Source: Selaginella tamariscina (Eukaryota; Streptophyta; Lycopodiopsida; Selaginellales; Selaginellaceae). Taken from it: a stretch of DNA of 64,000 nt. Position numbers and translations under genes: made by a program. Positions 12,139-25,486 of the stretch are shown here, piece by piece; position 1 is the first letter of the stretch; each line of letters begins with the position of its first letter. Under the pieces are notes generated by a model that saw only the letters and a program-made list of their open reading frames with translations, had not been told where the DNA came from and did not search any database. The DNA lies in the NCBI GenBank assembly GCA_003024785.1, contig PUQB01000907.1:1-64000 (forward strand), read 5' to 3'.

Positions 12139-13962
12139 GTTAATATATAATACAATACAATAGAATATACACAAAACGTTATAATTACAGTAGAATGCCT
12201 GTGTGTATATATAGTAGCTATATATACACATTATGTATTTTCGTTGAGTTTAATTAAGACCTTAAACCTCATTTTACAAAAAATGCCACTTTGTATTATA
12301 AATGATACATTACATACGTAACACTTGCAAGTTGTAGGCATCAAGTATGTGAACATGCACTGTTTTAAGCATATAAGTTCAACACACACACACACACGTG
12401 TGTTTGTTTGCGAGAGAGATGTCAACCGATGTCGAATGGTATGCTTTTTACAACACACACACACACATATATGATTTGGTATATAAGTTTTAAATATATA
12501 TTTTTTCCTGATTTTTTGTATTTGTCAATTAATCAAAATTTAATTAATTATCAATAATACAAAAGGGTGCTGGATTGTGAAGTGTTCCAATACGATTCTT
12601 CCACTTCCTCAACTCCCTTCTAAATTTTTATTTAAAATTATTAAACAATAAAGATTAACAAATAATTAAATTTTGATATTATTACACAGCAAAGAATAAT
12701 AAATATTTAAATTTCGATGGCATATATAAATGATTTTTAAAAAAAACCCGTCCTATAAATATGATTGCTCCAACGTCCTCCTAAAACTTTTATTTAAAAA
12801 ATTACTAGACAATAAAGAATAACAAATAATTAAATTTTAATGCCATATATAAATGATGAATCAAAAATTCATTATTATCTACATATATGTGAATAAGAAC
12901 TATATAGTTAGCTGTGAATGAGAGAGAGAGCTATATATAATATATGAAGTCCTTAGTGCGACAAAGAACCCCAGATTATGACACAATTAGTTGCATGTAC
13001 ATAAGAAATATATGTATATGTATTTCACACACACATGTGCACACACACACACACACACACGTATATGTATACATACACATTCATCTAACATATGTGTGTG
13101 TGTGCACAGATGTCGTTTGTAATGGCATAATTGACTACACACATGCACACACATTGACTGCATATTATTCGTATGTACACATGCACACAAATTATATATT
13201 ATTTATATGTACATATGTCACTTAAGAGTTTGAAAAAAAATGTGTTCTTTCTCCCAATCCTTTAGTTGTTATTAGACAATTTTCTTAAGACACTTTAACA
13301 CAAGTATTTGACAAAAATAAAAATAAAAATTATTATTATGTACAAGAAAGACATTGATTAAACTCCAGTAAATGTTATTTAAATAACAACGTATATAACC
13401 ATTAATTAGAAATTTAAATAGCTTATAAATTAATTAATTCAGTGTAGATTTTGAAAGTTATTCCAAAATGATCAGAGCCCATTTGAAGTTCTAATCATAT
13501 TTAACATTAAACAATTTTTGAAGTTGTAAGTCATCAATACTATTAAAATAAGTAGTATACAGATTGCTCTGTATTAAAATCAGTTTTATGGTTTAATCGC
13601 TTTTAGTTTTAAGTTGAGCGATCCAGATTCAGACAGCTGCTGATCGTTTCTGAAGTGACTTAAATATGTTACAATTTTAACAAAGCAAAATTCATATATT
13701 ATGCACTCAAGTATAAAATTATACTTAGTTTGATTAAATTAATTAAAAAAAGGACCATGCGAAATTTGTCGATGTATATTTATTTGCTTACGATAACTTT
13801 CAATTAATTAACACACAGACGCTTATGAAGCTCAACTATATGAGTATATACATTAGTTCTGTATACACATATAGTTGTTTTGGGGTTTATTAGCATTTCC
13901 ATATAATTTAATTGTGTGTGTGTGAAACCATTGCTGGATAACAAAGTATGTACTGTTTAACA

Positions 13963-14008
<46 letters not shown>

Positions 14009-15037
14009 ACATCTATGAGTATACACCATCACTTGGCTGACTCAGACAATACATGTATATACTTACGGTATATTTGAGAAAATTACGTATATGAGTAATA
14101 ATAATGTTACCCTTAATGTGAATATTAATAATTCTTTGGAAGATGGTTTGGCTGAAATATAGTAGTGACCAGATGATTAAACGTTGTTAAAGTTTTTTAA
14201 ATATTTTATTTAAGGATCCTCGCTTCTGCTTCCTTATGTATTTTAATACATGAATGTTCAATGTTTTAATATTTATTTATACGCAATGATGTTTATATCT
14301 GTTACAATTAGATACTTTCCAAGTACATATGTATATAAGATTAAAAGGATATTCTAAATATGTTCTACTTGTACATTTGCATTTATGATGTCGTGGTCTG
14401 AAGCGTTAAACAAATTCCTATCTTATCTTATATTTTTTTTTTATTTATTTAACATGTAGTTTAATCTTTTCTTCCATGTATAAGGTTCCATGTCTAATCT
14501 ATTTATAAGTATATAATTATGAAACTACCACGGAAAGAAAATAATATTTTCATCCACGTAAAGTGTCTTACCTTATAACACTTATAACGTGTCATAATTC
14601 TTAGCTTTTGTGTGCGTGCGTGCGTGTGTAAACTGGAAGTATGAACTCTCTATGTTAACAGTATACTTTCACACACACACACACGCACACATGCGCACAC
14701 ACGTTTCATGTTGATTTTTATTACATTTACAGAAATGTTGTAATATGTCAAACTACAATTATGGATTAATATAGATCTTCCATATGTTCATAATAATTTC
14801 CATTCTCTTAATTTAACTTAAATATATGTATAAAATATTTTGTACTACATTGTAGAATTCTATGTTTATACAATTTCATTATCCTTTTATATATTTAATA
14901 GATAATCAAAAATGATATGTATGGTATGTGAGTATGAGTTAAAACAACTGAAGCATTTAATAAGACTGGTACATTTATTAAACTGATATATACATATGCG
15001 TAGACGAGTTAAAAAAATTCGTAATATAGAAGAGGCC
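12139..15037. other. AT-rich intergenic DNA, further repeat-block copies
   Basis: No gene was found. 12,510-13,510 repeats 8,130-9,290. The stretch at about 14,370-14,500 (GTCTGAAGCGTTAAACAAATTC) repeats the region near 7,215. CA/TG and TA microsatellites lie at about 13,025-13,060, 13,965-13,995 and 14,670-14,700. Confidence 0.6.
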
Positions 15038-15110
15038 TGGAAACGCCGGGCATCGAACCCGATACCTCTCGCATGCTAAGCGAGCGTTCTACCATCTGAA
15101 CTACATCCCC
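15038..15110 (-). tRNA. tRNA-Ala (AGC), third copy
   Basis: 73 nt, with a perfectly paired CTCGC/GCGAG anticodon stem, AGC anticodon, G3-U70 and a consensus GGTTCGATGCC B box. Its stems are the best paired of the three copies. Confidence 0.9.
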
Positions 15111-16243
15111 ATTAATATATATTTTGGGATATTAATTAATAGTTTTGGGATATTTACTACTTTTAATTATATAATAAGCATATCAATAGCTTTGATAAAG
15201 TAAAATTGTTCGTAAAGCAATAAACACACTTTTTCTTCTTTGTGGTCAACAATGTTTACATATGAATGCATTTTATATAACATGAATAAAAATAAACATT
15301 TCAACATTTAATAATATAATGAAATATAGTTAAACCATATATAATAGATTTGAATAGTAAAAAATATAAATTACATAATTATTAAATAAGCTGTTAAAGT
15401 ATTCACTTAGAATTGTTAGGCATTATAGTTTGGTTAGGTTAGCATTAACTAACACTTAATAAATAACTAATTTATTTTTTTTGATATCACAATTAGTTAA
15501 TTATGAGTTTAAGTGTTTTCACGTATAAACATAGTTAAGTTATAAGAATTAATTAAGTTTAACTTAATCATAATTATAATTAAATAAAAATAATTTAATT
15601 CTGTTATAGTTTAATAAACTTACATGATTACTTATTCACCTAGCTAATATGTGAAAGAACTTTAGTTAAAGAAGATTCAATTCGATTCTATTGAATTACG
15701 AATAACATAATTAACTTCATGTAAAGAGAATATCTCAATTATTTCTTAATTGAAGGATAATGAAATGCCATAGTTCTATATCTTGTACGGAAGCTTAACC
15801 GAGTTCTATACCTTGTACGGAAGTACGAGCAGCTGATTTACTTTTAAAAATGAATGTCAAATTCTTATTTATATTTAAAGACCTTAATATATAATGAATG
15901 GTATACGACTGATTAATTTGTTAAGCTTAAATAATTAACATCTACTAATTCATTCTATATACGTATATTTTACAAACATTGTAGAAGTTGAATCCTTAAC
16001 CAAATAAGGTCCCATTGCGTGGAATATATGTTATCTAACAAGTCATTGAACATACTTGGGTTATTCAGCACACACACACACACGCACGTTCATATGCGTA
16101 TAATATGTAGATCAAAACAGTGTTGATTCTAAGTAGTAAAGAATACAAACTTGAACCTCAACAGGCATAAAAGTACTAGGCACGCACACACGTGTTGGGC
16201 GTGTGTATAAATATGTATATATATATATATATATATATTTAAT
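15111..16243. other. AT-rich intergenic DNA
   Basis: No gene was found. A short direct repeat (TTCTATA...CTTGTACGGAAG) occurs at about 15,773-15,830, and CA and TA runs lie just downstream of the F-box gene stop. Confidence 0.55.
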
Positions 16244-16898
16244 TTATTGTTTGAAAAACCTGTCACCTTTTTGGCCTACACCAGTGCCAGCTAGGCTTGC
16301 AGCAAGGAGTGACCTTGTATCAGGGCGCCACTTGAACTCCTTGAGGGAAGCAAGACAATTGGCCAGGGCCGGGCTGACGTCATCATCACGGATGTTATCA
16401 CAGAAAGTGACACGTAGTCTTTGAAGTTCCTTAGAAGCCATTATTACCGTCTCTAATCCACTCGTTGTTAATAGTGAGCATCCTTCGATGGATAGCAGCC
16501 TCGTCCTCCTGCTTAATTTGTATTATTATACATAAGTATGCAATTAGTTCTAGTAATTTATGCTTAATAAAACTTTAATTCGACTTAAGTGTCTACCTGG
16601 ATACTCTTAACTAGATCTACTTATTGTATAAATGAGAAGTTTCTATAAGTTGCACACCTCTCTCTCTCTCGTGTTTTATTATAGTAAGTTGAAAGAATAA
16701 ACGAGTTCATCCATAAGGTATCAACAGCAATACACATAGAATGCATATAAACATGAGCCATCAAATGTCCTATCATATGAATAATATATTGGATAAACAT
16801 CCATACAAATATAAGAAACACCTGCTATGCACATATAACACACTCACATGTAATGGACCTATTAACCACGGTATATATTCTATGCAGTCAGCTACTCT

Positions 16899-16942
<44 letters not shown>

Positions 16943-17626
16943 ACCTGCATTTAGCTGCCATGCTGAAAATATCATCTTCCAATCCCCAGCAATCACAGAA
17001 CTCAAGCTCCCTCACATTCCTGCAAACACTCAATAGCGCGGCAAACCCGAGCCGGTCTCTCAGATCGCACTTGGACAGTCTGAGACAGTCTAGAGCCGGA
17101 CAGTGCCCGAGGTACTCAGGAGGGCCAGGATCCACATCTATATATCTGCAGCTCACAAAGCTAAGCGTCTTCAAACAAGCACACAGAGAAAGGGCGGCTA
17201 TCCACCCTTTCTGAAACCCTTTCGTGGATAAGGTCAGCTCTTCAAGCATAATGCAGCACTGTCCTATAGCAGCTATACCATGGTAAACTCGCCTCGCAGC
17301 ACATAATCTCGAGCTTAACCAGCCTGCTAAACCTGTTTGCCACTATGGTTAAACCGATGTCCGTGATCCGACATGGGAATCCGTGAGCAACCCGACCAGT
17401 TTCACGATCTGTAGGTTCTGGCATGCTGACATGGCCGCCAGTGCCTCGTCCGTGCACTGAAAGAGTTCCAGCTCTTGTAACACCGTGCAGTTGCGTGCTA
17501 CCAAGCAATCCCTGTCTCGAATTCAGGTACTACCTTCAAGGGATTCTCTGATACTTTCACCACTGCAATGGTTTTCATTCCCTTCGTCCTGGTTCTGGTT
17601 AAAAGAAAGATATAAGCATTTGTGTG

Positions 17627-17658
<32 letters not shown>

Positions 17659-18510
17659 CTAACTTGATAGTTCAAAATAAGCATCTTCAAAACTTGTGTA
17701 CCATAGCAAAACTAATTAGTAAGAAGTAGACTGAGAACGTGTATATGATGAAACTGGCATTTATGAATGTAATCAGTAATCTGCAGAGATAAACTATCTA
17801 TACAACTATGGTACTCTTGACAACTCAATACATAATATATGTGTGTGTAACACACTCTGAGTACATATAAACACTTATGTCTACTACACACAGTCATTTA
17901 GATATAACACACACACACACACACACACATATTATATAATTACAATCTGTTTGTATGTCTATGTATATTCGCACATATGTGTGTCTCTCAACTACAGACT
18001 CAGCACACACACGCACGCACGCAGGCACCTTTGGAGTCCCATGGGTTAAGAAATGCACAACCCCTTTGGTGGCCATTTCCCTGTACACATCCACCATAGC
18101 AAGCTTCTGCAGGGCAGGATAGCTGTCCGCCATATATCTTGAGCCCGTTATCAAGTGCAGCCGGAGACAGCTCGTGCTCCTGAATACACCTCTCAATGGG
18201 GAATATATCAACCACGTCAGGAGAGAGAGGCAGCGTGTAGGAGCCATGCGTGAGGAGCACTGCAGAAGGGTTTCTGGGTATCAAAACACTGGCCTGAGTT
18301 ATATCATCTCTGTGAGATTCGGAAACCTCGCCTTGAGTCTTCCACTCTCCAGGTAGCTCCATTCGTGTAGCTTGAGCGAGTTCCGCAGCATGCTTTGGAG
18401 CCTCAGCCAGCGCTTACACACCAGGGAGCAAGGATATGATGAACCCATCGGCTGCTGTCGGCTGAGGACGTTCAGAGCAGCTCGTCGCTCAATACCGATG
18501 TGAGATCCAT
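16244..18510 (-). CDS. F-box/leucine-rich-repeat protein, At5g07670/At5g51380 type
   Basis: This is a predicted substrate receptor of an SCF ubiquitin ligase. The N-terminus has an F-box (LSDELL, then SLVCKRWLRLQ) followed by the conserved LESGRLKARFPNLTE. LRR segments follow: LQELELFQCTDEAL, ITDIGLTIVANRFSRLVKLE, MLEELTL, CPALDCLRLSKCDLRD and FCDCWGLEDDIFS. The C-terminus (KELQRLRV, FKWRPDTRSLLAASLAGTG, ending RFFKQ) matches the Arabidopsis proteins to the end. Exons run about 18,029-18,510, 16,945-17,594 and 16,244-16,508, with GT-AG borders; the 5' side of the middle block may hold a further short intron. Homology jumps frame by single bases near 18,474, 18,305, 17,505 and 17,284, so this is either a recent pseudogene or uncorrected sequence. 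I favour the latter because neighbouring genes show the same pattern. Confidence 0.85.
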
Positions 18511-19455
18511 CGTCGTGCTGAGGCCGCCCTTGGCAGGGTCTATCTTGTTCCCCATACCCTTGCCTCCTCTCATCTGCTGCTGCTTGTGCTGCATATCTGT
18601 CTCCTCTTGCTGACACATCGATCAACCTCCTAAATGCGCAGACAATGACGATTCATATGAATGTGCAGCGGATTATTACCTCTGGATTGTCGCTAATCTC
18701 TTGCTTGCAGTGCGGTACGCAGGCGCAGGCACGGACAGGAAGAACCCTAAAAACAGAGGGATTAAGAAAATGTCAGAGGTCAATAATAATACGCTCCTTC
18801 CATTTCCAACGTGTCCCTTGTGTCCTTCCCGGGTACGATTCTACACATATACCCCGTTTAAATAAAACAATTATCATTTATATATATTAAATATACATAT
18901 TATATAAAAACGCATTTAAACTATATATACAAAGAATATATACGTATAATGAAAGAGTCAAATGTCAAACGACACGCTTATACATAAATGTGTACATGTT
19001 TAATATACATATATTATATTTATGTTCATGAGTAAAATTCAATCAACTAAAAATATACTCAATTAACATGTAGTTCATTAAATTCAACGAATTAAAAAAT
19101 GTACTCATTTAATGATATTGGATATAATACAGTTATATATGCGACATGGTACTTCCTCATTTAAGTGGAATATTTTATATAATACATTGTTTAAAACAAA
19201 GTTTAATATATATTCATATATAGTATAACAAAAACAGAGATACCCCACCTAAGAAACGATGGAAACAGACACTTGTAGAGGACTCCACTTGCCAATAAAG
19301 AGTTTGGTACCAAGTCCCCTCTGTATTCTGTTGGCGAGTAACGTCCGAGGATTAGTATATATAACACTAGATAATGCACAGTTTACATAACTAATTATAA
19401 ATTATTTCATAAATTAGTAATATTTAGTTAATTATGATGGTTTTGCATACCTGTT

Positions 19456-21064
19456 CTACAGCTCATCCCCATCAAATTCGCACCTTACTGTCTCCATAAG
19501 CTCATTAATGGACTCGACAGAGTGTTGTAGGCTCGTCACGGTCTCTTTATGTGCAGCCAAATACTCGGCCTCCGCTTGGCATTCTTCCAGACCTGCTAAT
19601 ATCATATATATATATATATATATATACACACTCTGGAATTTTCATATAAAAAGCAGAAATATGAATTAATAATTGTTAATATTAATATTCAGTTACAGAC
19701 CTGATATGTCATCGCTGCATGATAATGAACATACAACCGAACTCATGTGCATATCGTGGTTGGTCTCTCTCTCGTTAGGATGTCCTGCCCTTTTCAGTAT
19801 CTGGAGAGTAGCAGTCTGTCATACAACACATGCATTGATATCAAGCAAATACACACACACACAAGAATATTTTACTTTAATATATACGGGCCCAAACTAA
19901 ACTATATACAGTTCTATATATACATATCATATACAAAGACAGGTGGAATTATATATACTTTACGCAAACATTCATATAGAATGTATTAAATTAAGTTTTA
20001 TTTACATATACGAATTTATATTGAATTAACATATATAATATAGTAAAAGATACTTCTACAGTAGATAAAGTACTACATGCAGTATAATATTACTATACAT
20101 TTTGCAGCCAAACTAAACTATATATCGAAATGTATTGTGGGATGGGCATGCAATGCACACCACAAGTTATATACACGCATATGTGTGTGTGTGGAGAGAG
20201 AGAGAGAGAGAGAAGAGAGAGATAAATATTACAAATTGAAATATGTAAAGTCTATTCACACCATTAATGAGAGTACTACCATTATACTCTATTCTATGTA
20301 CTCCGAGCATTTTCTTTTGTGTGGTTAAAAGCAACCTTACATTAAATCTATTCATACGAGTACCCATGTTCACCATTATGAAATGGAAAGGGATGTGTTA
20401 CTACTTGTCACATACACACACAATATATATTCTTGTTTATCTTATACTTGGTCAGTTTTTCTATTTCTATATACTGTATTATTTACAGAGTCAATGTGAG
20501 CACCGTTTACATGTAACATCATGTATATGTCTGCCACAAAACACGCACGCACGCGTACGCAGGGTTACATGATTTATATTAAAACCGGTTAATAATTAAT
20601 AAAGTTTACCATTTGTAGCTTGGTTTTCTCATGAGACTGTACCGCATGAAGAAGATTGGCAAGATCCTCACGGTTACATGGAGGCTCTCTCAATGCACTC
20701 TCAATCTCAATAACCTTTAAACAAGACATAAAAACTCAGTACACGGTATCATACACATATACACAGATATGCATGCGTGTGTACATGTGTATATATGGTA
20801 TATACGACTGTCTGCGTATTATACATGTACAATCTTTACCTGACGGGAGCAATCACTAAACTCTGTTGTCACTTTGCTACAGAGCTCTTTGTATGCAATC
20901 TCTGATTTAGTTTTCTGGTACTCTGTGAAACCTCTGTAAAATCTAGATTTTAGCTAATGAGACAGAGATAGAGAGTAGAGAGAGAGACCTTTGTAGCTCA
21001 CTGTAGATTGCTGCTCGCCGTTGTTGAATCTCCAAAAACCGCGAATGAGCTCCGTCTCCTCCAT
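19456..21064 (-). CDS. REX1-B domain protein
   Basis: A small coiled-coil protein resembling the Required-for-excision-1-B family, which is linked to DNA repair in Chlamydomonas and is of unknown mechanism in plants. Five exons have GT-AG borders: 20,989-21,064, 20,840-20,933, 20,610-20,714, 19,701-19,815 and 19,456-19,592. Visible in order are SRFLEIQQRRAAIYSELQR, GFTEYQKTKSEIAYKELC, VTTEFSDCSRQVIEIESAL, LLHAVQSHEKTKLQM and TATLQILKRAG. The last exon (EECQAEAEYLAAHKETVTSL) ends FDGDEL and stop. The ATG at 21,064 is one base out of frame with the first conserved segment, so the start is uncertain. It is divergent from the unknown gene at 21,672, sharing about 600 bp. Confidence 0.75.
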
Positions 21065-21123
21065 CGTCCAAGAACCCTAGCCAGGAGCCCAAAACAGAGT
21101 ACCAAGCCCTAACAAACCGAGCT

Positions 21124-21131
21124 TATTTATA
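21124..21131 (-). promoter_or_regulatory. TATA box of the REX1-B gene
   Basis: TATAAATA on the minus strand lies 60 bp upstream of the presumed ATG at 21,064. The spacing allows a short leader. No experimental start site is known. Confidence 0.5.
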
Positions 21132-21671
21132 GAGGTGTGTCTTAGGTGGTAAATATATTAAAGATGTTCAACATTCTCTATATGTCATGCAAATGAATAC
21201 ATATATTCTCTTGATATTGTACACGTTACAGTATTCAATTGTTGTGTATGCGTGCACGCACATGTGTGTCAACAAGTGGTAAAAATAAATTACATTCTGA
21301 AGGGGAACTCTAGAATGCTTTTTTTGTTTGATGGTTCCCATGGATAGCTTCTCTCTCTCTCTCTCACACACACACACGCACACACGTACACGCACACGCA
21401 CGCATACGCACGTGGGAATGTGAAAGATATGGTTCAGGGGGTCTATAAGGAGAGAACTAGAATGAGATATGAGATAGTCTAGACTCTTAAATGACAACAC
21501 AGGCAGACAGAGAGGTTTGATTGTATATCATTTTAGTAGATGCAGTGTGTGCCTGAGTAGTTCTTTTAGAAATAGTATTATACATGTATATTTATATATA
21601 AACTAACAAGTGCATAGCAGGAGCTTCTCGAGGCGCTGCAATGGAACGGTTGCCCCTGTATAGGTTCTGAT

Positions 21672-22904
21672 ATGGTTGCATATGGCACGTCACTGAAGGT
21701 AAAACCGTTCTATGGGATGATCCCTAATCCGTTTGAAAACGCTTTTGAACCATCCAAGAGTGCTCCATGGAAGAGATACAAACTTATCAAGCGATGGCAT
21801 GTCGAGATGCCAATCTCTTCGTGCTACATACACTCGGCCCTGCAAGATTTTGCAGACAAATCTCTTCGTGCATTTGCACTTGGTCTTGAGCTAGAGCTAA
21901 GAGCAGAGAAGGTGCTCATCTTCAGAGGGAAGGAAGAGTTCGTTTACTGCCGCGATAAGGAGCCCGGTTTACTGGGCACGATCATGGTCGAGGTTCCTAC
22001 TAAGTCTCCTGCCAAGGCTGAGGTTGTGCTCGTCCGCAGCGGCAAACAAGTGAAAAGGGTGTCCCCAGAACTCGAGAGGCAACGGGGGTACCACGCAACG
22101 ATCTTCCTTAGTGGGTCTGAGTTCTGTTTGTTCAAGGCGATAGATGGGTATTCTGCGTACGTAAGCGTGGCCGTACTCAGCAGACCTGCGTGGCAGCTCC
22201 GAGACAGGTTGAGTGATATCCCTTTCTTCAATTCTGTCGTCTCCCATATAGAAACTTTTCTTAGGTAAGATTGTAGAGAGAGAGGGAGAGAGAGAGAAAT
22301 TTAATTGCAGTAGTTTCAGGAAATGGTTTGAGTACCACGGGCGGGAAGATGTACCTAAGAAGCTTGGGGTACCTCTGCAGCACACGTATAAGAATGAACA
22401 GGGTGTTTTCTTGGAGCAGGACAGAATGGTGGTGGAGCTTCTTAGGAATGTGAAAGGCATACAACTTCAGCTGTCTAATTTCCGCGGGATGGAATTCATT
22501 ACACAAGTTGGATACTACAGTCATGCAAAACCTAGGGAACCCGACTTGAAGGTGTTACTGCAGAGGAATGAGGAAGAGGCGATTCAGAGATACATGAAGG
22601 AGGATTGCTGGAAGTGCGATATGGAGGACAGGACGGTGTTGGTGTTCTGGCCGGAGTCTTGGACGACGTACGTGGTTTGCTACGAAAACATGGACAATGC
22701 ATTGGACGTGGCAGAAGGGATGGCACGCTTAGACGTGGGCAGAGCACGAGACTTTCTCAGGAAGCATGTTCTTGCAGTGCTACCTATGTTCAGAATAGAT
22801 CGACGCTACCATGCTCCAAGTTTACTGCAGTCTAGGTTACTGCAGCTGTGTTCTAATATAGGCGAGCATGATGACGTGACCAAGGCGGAAATGATGTTAA
22901 AATA
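21672..22904 (+). CDS. unknown two-exon protein
   Basis: Exons 21,672-22,264 and 22,311-22,904 are joined through a 46-bp intron (GTAAGA...TTGCAG), giving about 395 codons with no break. The protein begins MVAYGTSLKVKPFYGMIPNP, is mixed in charge and has no obvious membrane segment, signal peptide or repeat. Phrases such as WHVEMPISSCYIHSALQDFA and FWPESWTTYVVCYENMDNAL look like a folded globular protein. I do not recognise the family. An upstream ATG at 21,640 is in another frame and reaches this frame only after a one-base shift, so the N-terminus may be slightly longer. This is one of the few clean genes in the window. Confidence 0.7.
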
Positions 22905-23890
22905 AGATTAATTCAAGCTTAACTTTTTTTATATCTTTGAGCTTAAAAATTGAATTTAATATATTATGAGTTTTAAAAGATAAAATTAATATATTATAAT
23001 TCTATGACTTATTTATGTAATTTCAAATTGAGCCTAAAATATAATACATTCTGATTATATGGTTATTTAAACTAAATCCCATTATTGATTATATTAATTT
23101 TTTTTTTATTAAACTTTACAAACTTACATTTTAAATCTTAAATTAACAATAATACTTGATCAATTTATTAATGTTGCTTTTTTGACTTAATTTTTTTATA
23201 TAATTTATTTATTTATACCCTATTTTTTCGGTTCATTTCTACTATTGTATTTTTAACTACCAAGGCGTATTTAAGTTGTAAAATATAAGATATAAAAATT
23301 CTATATTTATATAAAATTATAAAACATTTTTAATAAAGATTTTGTTATACATGAATTTAATTCACATTAGCTAATTCAACATTACATTGAAATTTATTTA
23401 TTTTATATCTCTGCGTGTTTATAATGCATTTTATAAAAAAAATGTATAATCTATATAACTTATAAATTGACAATTTGTATTTTAAAATGTTTTGGAATTA
23501 ATATTATATACTTTTTACACACACAAGCATCTAATCACGATTATTATCTTAATAATATATTAAAAATTATTAAAACAAGAATATTCTGATTTTTACTAAA
23601 GTATTAATGCGTGTCTCATATAACTGAAATAAGCGTTATCATGTACTATTATTTACATACATTACATATGTGTTATCCTCATGCATGGAACAACAAAACT
23701 ATATACACGTGTATCTGTCCCGTGTGTGTATGACCCCTGTGTGAGTCCATATATGCATAAGTGTATGAGAGACCACAAGGAGACACACACGTATGTGTGT
23801 GTCTGTGAGGCGGACGTATGCATTCCTTCAGTAATAGTATAATGTTTAACGTCACGAGATATGCAAAGTTCCTATTCATTGATATTGCTC

Positions 23891-23946
<56 letters not shown>

Positions 23947-23996
23947 GCAAAAACGAACTTATTTATGAAAATGAAAAAATAACATGAATAGACTCA
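22905..23996. other. AT-rich intergenic DNA
   Basis: Nothing gene-like was found. It carries the convergent 3' ends of the unknown gene and SCYL2, and a long (TG)n(AG)n tract at about 23,895-23,946. Confidence 0.6.
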
Positions 23997-25395
23997 CTAC
24001 AAAAGGTCCAACGAAGATGGCTCTTGTTGTGGCTGTTGCTTTCTCATTCCTGGAGATCTCATAGCATTTCTTCCTCTTCCTCTGCCTCTTCCCAAACCCG
24101 TGACTGTTAATTAAATATAATTTGTTAATACTTTTTTAAAACCTACATAAATAAACATGTATTTATATTTCCGAAGGTTAAGAAGAGGGTATCGTCTTAT
24201 TAAATATCTACTATTATAAAGCCTATAATATGCATTGACTAGTTTAACTTAGTTAAAAAATGTTGTGTTTATGTATTGAAGTACATAGACAGTATATATA
24301 TACATATTGTGTGTGTATGTGTGTGTGCACTTCAATTTATAATTATATTAGTAATATAACACAGTATGTGTGTGTGTATAACAAAGACATGTACATATAT
24401 AGTAAGCAAACCTGTTTGTGTAGTTCCCGTTGGAGGGGTGCAAGCTTCATTGGCTGGTTTTGAACCATAGTTGTCGTCGGAACAAGGCCTCCAGATTCCC
24501 AGGTGTTGATGCCCCATTATTACTTGAAGACTGCATAGAGAAGAAAACACATAAATATATACTGGACACTGGACAGTATATATATATCTATATATATATA
24601 TATATATATATAGTTAAGCTAGCTAAAATAGTAAATAGTAGTTCATACTGCATAAGTTGAATATTTGTATCTCTGTGTATATATACACATACCACTCCAT
24701 AAGAAGTTCCTGGGGTTTTACGAGGGGGCCAATCAGCAAAAGGATCAAAATCGTCCCCATATGCTGCGTCGTGGTCGAACTAAGCGGTGTATCAGATGAG
24801 ATACCAAAACTCGGACTTTGCATACTGTAGTTATTATTGCTTAAACTCAGAGGCTTAGCGTTTAAACTCGTTTGAGTATTGCTTAAACTAGTTGGTGGAG
24901 GCCACTCGAAACTATTTGCGGACGCTGTTAACAGAACATGTTATCAACATCTCAAATACTGTGCGTGCGTGCGTGTGGGGGAAGAGAGAGAGAGCCGGGG
25001 GAGGAGTAGGGGCTTATATAGATATATTATATATAATTAGTATATATTGCTTACTTGAAGGAGTTTTCATAGGTAAGGAGATGTCTGGAGTGTTTGCTGG
25101 TTTAGAAACCGAAGAACTCCAGCCGGGAATATCCTGAGTATCACGTTTGTGACTGAACTTGTTGTCTGGGACCTGCTTATTACGTTAGACAGTGATTAAA
25201 CACTACACAGGTAGCATGTGCATTGTGTATGTGTACGTACCAGAATCCGAATCCCAGCTGCTGTTAGTAGATTTAACCTTCGTTACACCACCATTCATGC
25301 CGGATTCCTTGGATAGTCCGTCGCCTGTAACCTGAGAACTTGCTTTTGCATCTCTTAACCCACGCTTTTCTTCAATTTCTCTACAAAATAAAAAC

Positions 25396-25486
<91 letters not shown>

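Noticed and set aside
12944-13225. Short His/Thr/Val-rich frames around CA repeats
   Set aside because: Microsatellite translation without codon structure or homology.
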